This document shows, piece after piece, positions 14,801 to 22,058 of a stretch of 24,393 nt of DNA (position 1 is the stretch's first letter; each line of letters begins with the position of its first letter). This DNA is from Oribacterium sp. UBA3737. Lineage in GTDB: Bacteria; Bacillota_A; Clostridia; Lachnospirales; Lachnospiraceae. The stretch spans positions 1 to 24,393 of the forward strand of contig DFGZ01000317.1 of NCBI GenBank assembly GCA_002371295.1, given 5' to 3'. The translations under genes were made by a program, and so were the position numbers. The notes beneath the pieces are model-generated. The model did no database searches and had not been told where the DNA came from. It was given only the letters and a program-made list of their open reading frames with translations.

Positions 14801-17800
14801 GAAACTCACGGCTATATTAAGTGTGCCAACATCTGCCCTTACAGGAATCGGCAACTATGCATCATTTTTGGTTGAAGGTAAAAAAAGCGGAAAAGCTGCC
14901 TATATGCAGTTCGAACTGTCGCAGCATGATATTACTCCGATTGATAAGACTACTGCGATATACAATATCACTCTTGCGAATGGCGGTAATCCTCCAAATG
15001 CTGATCAGGAGTATCTGTCCTTCCCTGAGTATACATTCCCAAGTAATAAAAACCTTGTTGTCAAAACAGAAGGAAGTTACACAGAGTTCCATATAGATCT
15101 TGACGACATCACTACTGTGAACAAGAATTTTGCGTCCATTTTTACCGCCTTCACACCCGGTGAAGACATAAGAGTCACAGCGGAATGGGGAGCACTTTCA
15201 TGGGATACCATGATGACACATGCTGATCAGAAATCTCAGAGAGTTCCTATCACTGGAATAACCAACAGCCTTTTTGCTTCAGGTTCGGGAAATTCAAATT
15301 ACACTGACAAAAACTACTACAGTGACAGATTCCCGACTGTGGATATAATTGATAAGGATGCCAGTGCATCTGCCTATAGTGGTATGGCACTTGTGACGAA
15401 TTTCAGACATCTTCAGAATCTGGATACAGAGGTTTCCAATGTTTCTGATAGTTATACAAAGGCTAAGATCTGCAGGGATCTTTATTGGGATACAACATCA
15501 GTTTCCGATCTCAATACTTTGACATCAGGTGATATAAAAGCGTTTGTACCCGCTATCAGGACTGCAAATGGTCTTTCTGATTCTACGCCTGTAAAAATAT
15601 ATTCTTACAATGCAGAAGAACCGTTAACTATAGAATCAAAATCTGCATTTTACGGAATAGTGAATCCGAATCTGGAGGAGTTTGATGGTGACTACCATAG
15701 TGTAAATAACATTCTTATTTACAATGACAATAATACAGAAGCCGATGGTAGCGCTGGATTCTTCAGGACTGTAACAACATCATCCAGTACTACACTTACA
15801 AAAACTATAAAAAACTTTACCATAGTTGAACCGGTGGTTGTTTCTGAAAAAGGGGCTGCAGGAGGTCTTATAGGAGATACAGGCACAGGCAATGCAGGAA
15901 CTATAGCGGTGCATTCTGTATATGTTTACGGTCAAAAAGCTATCGTAAGAACGCTATCAACTGATGCCTCCAGCTCAAGTAAAGCAAATGCCGGTGGATT
16001 GATAGGAACTGCACTTCTTGGAGGATATACTATAGAGAATTCCGGAGCGTCTGTATATGTTTATGCAGAAAAAGCAAGATGCGCCGGTGGTTTTATCGGA
16101 TCGATGCAGCCAAGAATCACTTCAAGTATTACAAACTGTTTCGTTGGAGGTCATGTGGGTGATGAACCTAATAGCGATCTGGATGGGAACGGTTCGGTAG
16201 AAGATCAGGTATATCTGAAAACTAAAGCTTTGAAAGATGTCGGAACTATAGACGAGAATATTACTGTAAAAAAGGACGGCGGTTATAATGTCGTATCAAT
16301 AGTGGCAGTAGGTGGATTTGTAGGTTATGTCGGAACAAGCAGTATAAATGGAAATGTGGAATTCAAAGACTGTTTTACTACAGCATCGGCCTATTCTTCA
16401 AAGGCAGCAGGTGGAACCATAGATTACAGCGCAAACGGCGGTGCCGTAGGTGGATTTATAGGCAGACTTCAACATAAAAATCAGAAATATGAAAGATGTT
16501 ATGCTGAAGGAAAAGTATGGTCCGGTGCGGATACGGTCGGTATGTTTGCCGGACAATTTTACAATGCGAGTGAAAGTACAAAGCCTACATTTAAAGCATG
16601 CCTTGTTTTGACCGGATTATATTTCAATACAGACTTGTGCATGATGTATAACAGCTCAACTGCAGCAGATACGGTTTCCGGTATTACTCCTGTTGAATCT
16701 GATGCGGAAATAATACGTGCAAAAAATCCTGAATACATTCATGTAGAGGTCTTCAACAAGACCCTTAAGGAATTCCCGTACAAGGATTTGTCTACATATC
16801 CTATAAAGGGACAGACATGGTATGTGTTCTTCGGAGACTGGGTGGAACCGGAGAAGTTATCACCTATTACGGTTGTTAATGAAAACAGACTTATAGCGGC
16901 TATATCACTTAGGGATGAAACAACGGGAAGAGAATACCATTATGGTCAGGAATATGATGTGACTTATATCAGAGTCAAGAATCCTACATACAATACGGTA
17001 TTCAGGGTTCTCCATAAGAACGGTGTGATCTACAAAACTGAACGTTTTGAAGGATATACGGGTGCATATTGGGGTGATGATCCAAATGATGATACGAAAT
17101 GGAGTGATATATACAGTGATGGTGCATTTTCCGCATCTATCAGTGGTGGCAAACTGGATTTTTACATTGATGATATTTCGCATTATAAGGGGTGCTACAG
17201 AGACAAAGTCAGATTCAGCACAGCCGGAGAGGATATCATAGTTTATACAGGTGCATCTTATAATGGAACAAATGGTGTAATGTCCGATAGTGCGGTTCAT
17301 GATACAGGCAACAGTCTCTTCCAAAAGGCGGTACTAAATCCTGATGGGGCGACATATACGGTTTATATATCAAATAGCAGACATCTGCAGAATCTTGATA
17401 CGCAGATTTCGGGTTCAGTGATCAATGTTTCGAAAGCAATTCAGACAGATGACATCTACTGGCAGGATGACGGAACGAGACCATACTCGGCTAATACTAA
17501 ACCCTATTTGACAGAGATGACAGCTGCTGCGCATATTTTCAGATACAACGCTACCGGTATAAACGATTTTGCTACACCTGAAGGATGTATGTTGCCTATT
17601 ACCAAACAGTCCAGTCTGAAGGAATACGATGGCGGCGGATATGAAATTCATGGTATACAGCTTGGCTCTGATCATAGCAGCGATTCCGGACTCTTTGGCG
17701 GAATAAATGACTCATTTGCAATATATGATTTAGTTATTAAAAACTCTACTGTAAGATCTGCTGCTGCATCAGGTGTGCTTATAGGTAAAGTTGCATCTGA

Positions 17801-18731
17801 TCTGACTGTGACAAATGTATGGGTTAACGGAAAGGTTGATGTGTACGGAGTAGATTCCGGTGGACTTATTGGATATATAGTTTCAGGAAATGTAACGCTG
17901 AAGAATGACAGTGTCTTTGCCGGATCCGGAACCGTAAGTAATGCAACAAATGAACCCAAAACCGGTAATGTTGGTGGATTGATCGGAAGGATTTCAGGAG
18001 GTAATATCAAAATAAGTAACAGTTTTGCATCAGCAAATGTCATTGGAGATGGTACCGGTATCGGTGGATTTATAGGCGCTATAAATCCTGTAAATCCTGC
18101 CGGTTGTACGGGAACCATAAGTAATTGTTATTCCAGCGGTTATACCAATAATGGAATTGGGGTAGTGAGTGTAACAGGCCGAAACTGTAAAGGCATAGGC
18201 GGATTTATAGGATATGCTCTTGGTGTGGTGACAATCGAAAAGTGCTTTTCAACCTGCTACATAACATCAGCATGTGCAACTCAATATCCTGGAGATGTTA
18301 TTGATTATATGGGAGGATTTGTTGGTATTGCTTCAGGTCAGCTTAGAATTGATAGTTGTTATACAATCAGTGATGTAATACCGACAGGAGTGAATCCTTC
18401 CCACTACGGATTATTTGCAGGCATAACGGATGGCAGTGTAGCAATAACGGATTCATATTACATTAACAGATTTAGTCGTCTGCTGAATCCAATTGCCGTA
18501 AACGGAACCGACAGCGTGGTAAATCCTGATAATGTATATGATCCCGGAAATAATATTTATCCTGAACATATTCTTGGTAATGCTGAGAATGCCACATTAT
18601 CAGCTTATACTTATCATCATGATACCAATACTATTATCTCGGCTATAGGATATCCTTACAAGAACTGGACCGATGCAAACGGAGGAGTACCCGAAAGCAC
18701 ACCATTGATAGTATTCTACGGTGACTGGTAA
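11856..18731 (+). CDS. Giant prepilin-adhesin fusion with three GLUG-repeat modules (2291 aa)
   Basis: Residues 1-12 (basic, ending NKHG) and the motif FTLAELLVVVAILMILAG form a complete class III prepilin signal, Glu5 included, and residues up to about 220 resemble a pseudopilin head. Beyond lie three modules. Each starts with a beta-rich segment containing a DLDDI-like motif (283-287, 1081-1085, 1772-1774), then NSLF, then an RHLxNLD motif (His at 354, 1185, 1843), then an array of GLUG-like repeats (AGGFIG...SNCYSSG). Each ends with a GDW motif (963-966, 1659-1662, 2288-2291). GLUG repeats occur in large bacterial surface adhesins. Conventional pilins have 130-200 residues. The frame is open over 6.9 kb, and the last GDW is the protein's end, so it appears complete. 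It probably sits at the pilus tip as a ligand-binding fibre. Weak ribosome site; likely coupled to the gene 12 bases upstream. Confidence 0.9.
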   Translation: MNICRLKQNKHGFTLAELLVVVAILMILAGVSFVAINEYIRNLQVLEMDNTAKEIFIVAQNHLSQADASGELQREGEDGDYYGNPIPKPNYLNFEESDDSEDTGAEYYYCHYDGYSLGSHEKTGVLSTMLPKYSIDDEIADYGNYIIVYEKNTATVQGVFYNGKSHTYFGSIKPHDFSYAEARGNDDTLEATNKSTGRDKRKHYLEDSVIGWYGADGKDIIPEKTFEPLTLRVTNGSTLKAVVTNPNYSAGKTSQVLNLIVIGLTSGKETTISLTNGAEVSFDLDDITRPEKHFCNLFPDFIPGENLRIYAKLSDTSVFAKPKYSNEEVENSLFESYSDNGSEKSIAEISNIRHLENLDYKISKLGVNVEKAEQTDNLIYSGSESFVADTNNSNKVYPHENSEPLSSNGYYSVSNDDLIEYDGQNHTISAIHAETGVNGNIGIFSETSGSASRFRLKNLTVKDSSFNGTNDTAALIGHSNNKVVINNCTVDNTVVNGANDTATFIGHSDKGVSIDDGTVTGNRTEVNSSSGNAGGLVGACDGNLEISDSIVSGNEVSISATATTNKSSGGMVGACKGGDLTITNGDVEGAVINVSSASGSSGGFIGDAAAVTFTSSFLKADTLAITGNANAGGIIGKISGVSTLSGDCFISGNLSNNPNITIKANAGNAGGVIGYSTSQLTVTGFDINGSDFTSFNIQGTDSTGGNAGGIVGKAEGPLTIDTSYVIGKFLNLKANNAGGVAGSTSGNLDIKNTYASAYVFGISNAGGFIGSINGGIDNKIDACYASGHTKNGSYSTGTVKTAAADNYNVQSGGNSGGFIGYASSVTVSNSYTTCSAYSSAAAGYAGGFAGQTVNMSVSNCYSAGLVGIATGGKIGGFAGFGTVSGSATGNSYYLKGNGFNDTLSAGSSGSVISYVLNTAGSEIQAASMVDDTNPWDTVLASKKYKYKTTYMLSGNTACMSSHYGDWTEVEEDKLTLSLVNAEKLTAILSVPTSALTGIGNYASFLVEGKKSGKAAYMQFELSQHDITPIDKTTAIYNITLANGGNPPNADQEYLSFPEYTFPSNKNLVVKTEGSYTEFHIDLDDITTVNKNFASIFTAFTPGEDIRVTAEWGALSWDTMMTHADQKSQRVPITGITNSLFASGSGNSNYTDKNYYSDRFPTVDIIDKDASASAYSGMALVTNFRHLQNLDTEVSNVSDSYTKAKICRDLYWDTTSVSDLNTLTSGDIKAFVPAIRTANGLSDSTPVKIYSYNAEEPLTIESKSAFYGIVNPNLEEFDGDYHSVNNILIYNDNNTEADGSAGFFRTVTTSSSTTLTKTIKNFTIVEPVVVSEKGAAGGLIGDTGTGNAGTIAVHSVYVYGQKAIVRTLSTDASSSSKANAGGLIGTALLGGYTIENSGASVYVYAEKARCAGGFIGSMQPRITSSITNCFVGGHVGDEPNSDLDGNGSVEDQVYLKTKALKDVGTIDENITVKKDGGYNVVSIVAVGGFVGYVGTSSINGNVEFKDCFTTASAYSSKAAGGTIDYSANGGAVGGFIGRLQHKNQKYERCYAEGKVWSGADTVGMFAGQFYNASESTKPTFKACLVLTGLYFNTDLCMMYNSSTAADTVSGITPVESDAEIIRAKNPEYIHVEVFNKTLKEFPYKDLSTYPIKGQTWYVFFGDWVEPEKLSPITVVNENRLIAAISLRDETTGREYHYGQEYDVTYIRVKNPTYNTVFRVLHKNGVIYKTERFEGYTGAYWGDDPNDDTKWSDIYSDGAFSASISGGKLDFYIDDISHYKGCYRDKVRFSTAGEDIIVYTGASYNGTNGVMSDSAVHDTGNSLFQKAVLNPDGATYTVYISNSRHLQNLDTQISGSVINVSKAIQTDDIYWQDDGTRPYSANTKPYLTEMTAAAHIFRYNATGINDFATPEGCMLPITKQSSLKEYDGGGYEIHGIQLGSDHSSDSGLFGGINDSFAIYDLVIKNSTVRSAAASGVLIGKVASDLTVTNVWVNGKVDVYGVDSGGLIGYIVSGNVTLKNDSVFAGSGTVSNATNEPKTGNVGGLIGRISGGNIKISNSFASANVIGDGTGIGGFIGAINPVNPAGCTGTISNCYSSGYTNNGIGVVSVTGRNCKGIGGFIGYALGVVTIEKCFSTCYITSACATQYPGDVIDYMGGFVGIASGQLRIDSCYTISDVIPTGVNPSHYGLFAGITDGSVAITDSYYINRFSRLLNPIAVNGTDSVVNPDNVYDPGNNIYPEHILGNAENATLSAYTYHHDTNTIISAIGYPYKNWTDANGGVPESTPLIVFYGDW
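13264..14550 (+). repeat. GLUG-type repeat array, module 1
   Basis: About 12-13 degenerate units of roughly 25-45 codons with the core [AST]GG[FLIV][IVA]G followed by a beta strand of the form xIxNxYxxGxV. DNA-level echoes such as AATGCCGGAGG recur, so the array can recombine. Confidence 0.85.
15858..16620 (+). repeat. GLUG-type repeat array, module 2
   Basis: Five clear units (AGGLIGD, AGGLIGT, AGGFIGS, VGGFVGY, VGGFIGR), each followed by a CF/CY-containing strand, then a final variant (VGMFAGQ). Confidence 0.82.
17767..18472 (+). repeat. GLUG-type repeat array, module 3
   Basis: Six units (GVLIGK, SGGLIGY, VGGLIGR, IGGFIGA, IGGFIGY, MGGFVGI) plus a closing YGLFAG variant, leading to the C-terminal GDW. 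Confidence 0.82.
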
Positions 18732-18751
18732 ATCAAAAGAATCAAAAGAAC

Positions 18752-18780
18752 AAGAGCTGCGAGAAATCGCAGCTCTTTTC
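18752..18780 (+). terminator. Strong terminator of the pilus operon
   Basis: An 11-bp perfect stem (AAGAGCTGCGA at 18752-18762 with TCGCAGCTCTT at 18767-18777) with a GAAA tetraloop, followed by TTC after a run of Ts. It starts 20 bases after the giant gene. Read leftward it is followed by a moderately T-rich stretch and may also end the hipA-like gene. Confidence 0.92.
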
Positions 18781-18783
18781 AGG

Positions 18784-19902
18784 TTAGTTCAGGTAATTCG
18801 AAAGCATGGGAAGATATGATCTTATTTCATCTATTATCCCGACGCATCGCTTTTTTGATAATCCGCCTCCGGTGCCGACAGTTATAAGGTCCTCATCAGA
18901 TATATTTTTGCCTTTATTATTGACAGAAGTTGTATGTTCCCCGAAATAAGTGTTACTGTAGGTGAGGTCGTAGGCCGGAGCAAGAGTCCATCTGTCATCT
19001 TTTCGAAGAAATGAGAAGTTCTTGGTGTGGTCATCAAGGTTGTGGGTGAAGACATTGAAACACATTATCCTGAATAATTGCTCTGCCTGTAGTTTGTCTT
19101 CATGAGTGAGAATGTTCACCAGCTTTATAAAGGTTGAATAATCACAAGATGGAGCCCGGAAATCAACTTCAAGTATTCCGGAAAAAGTGAGGCTCAGGAT
19201 CTTTTCGCCCTGACTTCTGTCGAAACGTTCTGTTTTGAAATATCCGGAACCTTTTCGGGAAGGGATTAGTGCAGTTTCGGTCATGATGATTCCGCACTGT
19301 TTTGCGCATAATGAATAGTCATATTCTATTTTACCGATATCAGGATCGTCCATCCCGGAAGGGAATTTGACGATCCATTCTCTGCCATCCTCAACGATGA
19401 AGATTTTTGGCCGTGTTCCTCCGCTTGATCCACCAAGGGTGTACAAGAGATCGATATTTTCAGAGGATTTAGATGACAGTAATGCTTTACAGGATTCTGC
19501 AATAGTGTCAAGATCCAGACCATGAATATAATAATCTTCGTTTTTGGATGGATAGTATTCCAAGGCGCCCATCCCGGTGGAACCTATGTATGCCAGTTTA
19601 TCCAGAATGGAAATAGAGTCTGAATCTATATTCTGACTTGATAAAAATCTCTTCAGCAGTAACTGGCCCCATGCATCCGGTAAACTATCGGCGAATACTC
19701 CGAACAAACCGTAAAAATAATCTCTGGATGCGGGCTTGGGAACAAAAACCTCGCTTCGAAGTGGCAGTGAGAAGGGGCTTATGGCGAATCCGCTGCTGAT
19801 CCAGGAATCACTGTACTGGAATGCAATCCTCCTGTCTTCGGTTTCTGCCAATGTTCCCACAAGTTTTCCTTTGTAATAGACATCAAGTGTTTTTTGCTTC
19901 AT
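18784..19902 (-). CDS. hipA: HipA-type Ser/Thr kinase toxin
   Basis: A 372-residue HipA-family kinase, somewhat shorter than E. coli HipA (440). The N-terminal part (about 5-115) matches the HipA N1 domain (DSLPDAWGQLLLKRF). The kinase core shows the Gly/Ser-rich loop LGGSSGGTRPK (156-166), the ATP lysine K179 in WIVKF, the catalytic loop HNLDDHTKN with D290 (287-295), and the metal-binding D312 in APAYDLT. All catalytic residues are intact. HipA proteins phosphorylate translation targets such as glutamyl-tRNA synthetase and induce dormancy; the target here is unknown. The ATG lies within the end of the antitoxin gene (20-base overlap), with AGAGGT before it, indicating coupled translation. 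Confidence 0.92.
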   Translation of the reverse strand: MKQKTLDVYYKGKLVGTLAETEDRRIAFQYSDSWISSGFAISPFSLPLRSEVFVPKPASRDYFYGLFGVFADSLPDAWGQLLLKRFLSSQNIDSDSISILDKLAYIGSTGMGALEYYPSKNEDYYIHGLDLDTIAESCKALLSSKSSENIDLLYTLGGSSGGTRPKIFIVEDGREWIVKFPSGMDDPDIGKIEYDYSLCAKQCGIIMTETALIPSRKGSGYFKTERFDRSQGEKILSLTFSGILEVDFRAPSCDYSTFIKLVNILTHEDKLQAEQLFRIMCFNVFTHNLDDHTKNFSFLRKDDRWTLAPAYDLTYSNTYFGEHTTSVNNKGKNISDEDLITVGTGGGLSKKRCVGIIDEIRSYLPMLSNYLN

Positions 19903-20167
19903 TTACGACCTCTTGGATATCTCTGTAAGGGACCTGTGTAAATAGTTCTTTGATCTCATCTGCAATGCCTAGTTCCAGTGAGATTTTCGTGAGTGACAGC
20001 AGCGATATCTCGCCGGTCTGCTCAAATTTTTTAAGTGCCCCATAGCTTACGTTGCTTCTTTCGGCCAATTGAATCTGAGTGAGTTTTTTTCGCTTTCTGA
20101 TATTCTTAACTCTTTTAGCCAGGTTTTTATTTATTTCCGAGGGGGTCTCCCAAAAAAATTCGTCCAT
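19883..20167 (-). CDS. hipB: HipB-like XRE-family antitoxin/repressor
   Basis: A 94-residue DNA-binding protein with a helix-turn-helix at about 17-72 (RVKNIRKRKKLTQIQLAERS... VSYGALKKFE...). This is the Cro/CI-type fold of HipB antitoxins, which bind the kinase and repress their own operon. Preceded by AAAGGAG at the right distance from ATG 20167. It precedes and overlaps hipA, the standard antitoxin-first order. The N-terminal 15 residues (FFWETPSEI) extend beyond the fold. Confidence 0.9.
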   Translation of the reverse strand: MDEFFWETPSEINKNLAKRVKNIRKRKKLTQIQLAERSNVSYGALKKFEQTGEISLLSLTKISLELGIADEIKELFTQVPYRDIQEVVNEAKNT

Positions 20168-20191
20168 ACATGCTCCTTTTAAACTGATACT

Positions 20192-20220
20192 ATTATATCA
20201 AATTGCCTGATTTTGCTCAA
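20192..20220 (-). promoter_or_regulatory. hipBA promoter with possible operator
   Basis: On the minus strand TTGAGC (20220-20215), 17 bases, then TATAAT (20197-20192) with an extended TGA just before it. GATA-N6-TATC (20186-20199) overlaps the -10, and a similar near-palindrome GATTATAATATC lies at 20228-20239, about 41 bases (four helical turns) away. These are plausible HipB sites but short and AT-rich, so the operator part is speculative. Confidence 0.55.
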
Positions 20221-20280
20221 TAATTGCGATTATAATATCTAAAGAATTGATGATTGTTGAGACACATATTTTTTTTTGTG

Positions 20281-20319
20281 CCCCATGAGTGTTTTATTCT
20301 ACAATAAACACCCATGAGG
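20281..20319. repeat. Imperfect inverted repeat between hipB and hisC
   Basis: CCCCATGAGTGTT (20281-20293) pairs with AACACCCATGAGG (20307-20319), 11 of 13 Watson-Crick positions plus G-U. A run of nine or more Ts precedes it at 20270-20279. No U-tract follows on either strand, so it is not a terminator; it may be a protein site or just the gene boundary. Confidence 0.45.
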
Positions 20320-20346
20320 ATATAAAGTTTAATTCGTATATTTATC

Positions 20347-20375
20347 TTGACAGACTGCCACCGGGTTTGTATTAT
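20347..20375 (+). promoter_or_regulatory. Promoter of the histidine operon
   Basis: TTGACA (perfect, 20347-20352), a 17-base spacer, then TATTAT (20370-20375, five of six). It is the best promoter in the window. Confidence 0.8.
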
Positions 20376-20381
20376 TTCATT

Positions 20382-20581
20382 CATAACACTTTAGCGTGCT
20401 ACTACGGTAGAGCGATGAAGCGGAAATCTCAGACATAATGAAATCTTATGACAGAAAGTTTTATTATGATGATATACTTAAATGAGTGAAAGTATATGTG
20501 AAAGCTGAAGATTTAAAAAGGTGAAATCATAAAAAGAAACCAAGCAGAAGTTTCTCAGACAGGACTTAGAAGAGGTGCCAT
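20382..20581 (+). other. 200-base untranslated leader of hisC
   Basis: Predicted mRNA leader between the promoter and hisC. It holds a small hairpin CTAC-TACG-GTAG near 20399-20410 and an inverted repeat AGAAAC/GTTTCT (20535-20540, 20550-20555). I see no His-codon-rich leader peptide, no T-box consensus (AGGGTGGTACCGCG) and no terminator, so the leader function is open. Confidence 0.4.
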
Positions 20582-21817
20582 ATGTCAAAGTTTTTTAATT
20601 CAGTTTATAAAGGACTTACGCCTTATACACCGGGCGAGCAGCCACAGGACAAGAAGTACATAAAGCTAAATACCAACGAATCACCTTTTCCGCCGGCGCC
20701 GGGAGTCATTGCAGCGGTGAATGCTAAAGAAGCTGAGGATCTGAGGCTGTATTCAGACCCAGAGCTTAAGCCTCTAAAGGCACAGCTTGCTGAAACCTTT
20801 TCTGTTAAAAAGGACAATGTCTTTATCGGAAACGGATCCGACGAGGTTCTCAATTATGCTTTTATGGCATTCTGTGAGGATGGTATAGCATTCCCTGACA
20901 TCACCTACAGCTTTTACAGTGTAATAGCTGATCTCAATAAGGTAGAAGCGGACATTAAGCCACTGAACAAGGATTTTACAGTTGATATAAGCGCATATCT
21001 GGGAGAACAAATTACTGAGGAAAGTGTTAATTGCAGTTCTTACAGAAGTAATGATGATAGTGCTGAAAACAGAATTGATATTAAGAACACTGGAGAAAGC
21101 ACTGAAGTAGGTCCGGAGAATAAATCTGATGAAATAGCCGGGAGAAGATACAAAGGTATAGGCAAGAGCATCGTCATAGCAAATCCTAACGCGCCCACAG
21201 GTATCAGATTAAGTCTTTCCGATATCTCAAAGATCTGTGAAGCCAACAGGAATCATGTTGTGATCATCGATGAAGCTTATATAGATTTTGCGGAGGAGGG
21301 TTCATCGGCGGTTGCCCTGATCGGAAAATATGAGAATCTTCTGGTGACTCAGACCTTCTCGAAGTCCAGATCCATGGCAGGCGCAAGAGTCGGATTTGCT
21401 CTTGGAAACGAGGCCCTCATTCAGGATCTGGAGACACTGAGAAATTCCAATAATCCATATAATGTGAACAGGATTTCCATGAAGTGCGCAGTTGAAGCAC
21501 TGAGGGATAAGGATTACTTTGACACAAACTGCCGTAAGATAAAGGAAAACAGAGCCTATACGAAGAAGGCTCTTGAGGGTCTCGGATTCAGGGTACTTCC
21601 TTCAGAGACCAATTTCCTCTTTGCGGAAAGCAATATGATAGAGGGCGGAGAGCTGTACAGGGCACTAAAGGAGAGAGGGGTTCTGGTTCGACACTTCAAT
21701 GATCCGAAGATTTCAAACTTCAACAGAATCACCATAGGTTCCGGGGATGAAATGGATGCATTTCTTGAAGCGGTTACTGATATCCTGAACTTTCCGGATC
21801 TGAGATGCGGGTCTTGA
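20582..21817 (+). CDS. hisC: Histidinol-phosphate aminotransferase with a 50-residue insert
   Basis: A 411-residue PLP enzyme that converts imidazole-acetol phosphate to histidinol phosphate. Seen are LNTNESPFPP, GNGSDEVL (84-90), NPNAPTG (201-207), IDEAYIDF (229-236), the PLP lysine K261 in TFSKSRSMAGAR and the C-terminal RITIGSGDEM. Typical HisC has 350-370 residues. The extra length lies between the DISAYL segment and the IVIANPN strand (about residues 142-193), a polar, low-hydrophobicity stretch rich in Ser, Asn, Glu and Asp. Ribosome site AGAGG six bases from the ATG. First gene of the his unit; 241 bases separate it from hisB. Confidence 0.94.
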   Translation: MSKFFNSVYKGLTPYTPGEQPQDKKYIKLNTNESPFPPAPGVIAAVNAKEAEDLRLYSDPELKPLKAQLAETFSVKKDNVFIGNGSDEVLNYAFMAFCEDGIAFPDITYSFYSVIADLNKVEADIKPLNKDFTVDISAYLGEQITEESVNCSSYRSNDDSAENRIDIKNTGESTEVGPENKSDEIAGRRYKGIGKSIVIANPNAPTGIRLSLSDISKICEANRNHVVIIDEAYIDFAEEGSSAVALIGKYENLLVTQTFSKSRSMAGARVGFALGNEALIQDLETLRNSNNPYNVNRISMKCAVEALRDKDYFDTNCRKIKENRAYTKKALEGLGFRVLPSETNFLFAESNMIEGGELYRALKERGVLVRHFNDPKISNFNRITIGSGDEMDAFLEAVTDILNFPDLRCGS

Positions 21818-22058
21818 CATCATAAGTGAGTGGCAAATACTTGGGACACTCACATCATAGCATGACCAGGACTATTTAGTTTAAGACAGAGTGGCCTGTT
21901 ATTGTGTATGTTCAGGCGTTATTGGGAAAATGAAATATTGGATAGGGTCCTTTAGACCATATTTGAGGATCAGACAGGAATTCATATAAATCATCTACCT
22001 GCCTGAGTTAGGAGATATATTTAAAGAAAGGCTTCAGCCTATTTTTCGGGGTGAGTAA
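21818..22058. other. hisC-hisB intergenic region
   Basis: No reading frame with a ribosome site. A 7-bp perfect inverted repeat GTGAGTG/CACTCAC lies at 21826-21853 with a 14-base loop and no U-tract. A tiny stem AGGC-TTCA-GCCT at 22029-22040 is followed by ATTTTT, a marginal attenuator-like element directly ahead of the hisB ribosome site. The gap is unusually long for an operon whose later genes overlap. Confidence 0.4.

Noticed and set aside
17672..18118. 148-residue reverse-strand reading frame inside the giant pilin gene
   Set aside because: Same repeat-shadow pattern (PINPP-like units), no independent signals.
13264..18472. CRISPR array or tandem DNA satellite
   Set aside because: Repeats are degenerate protein-level GLUG units of uneven length within one long open frame, not constant DNA repeats with spacers.
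20270..20319. Terminator between hipB and hisC
   Set aside because: The T run precedes rather than follows the inverted repeat on the plus strand, and the genes there are divergent, so none is needed.
20382..20581. T-box or His attenuator in the hisC leader
   Set aside because: No T-box consensus, no His-rich leader peptide and no terminator hairpin with a U-tract were found.
22029..22045. Terminator or attenuator before hisB
   Set aside because: The stem is only four to five base pairs and runs straight into the hisB ribosome site; too weak to call.
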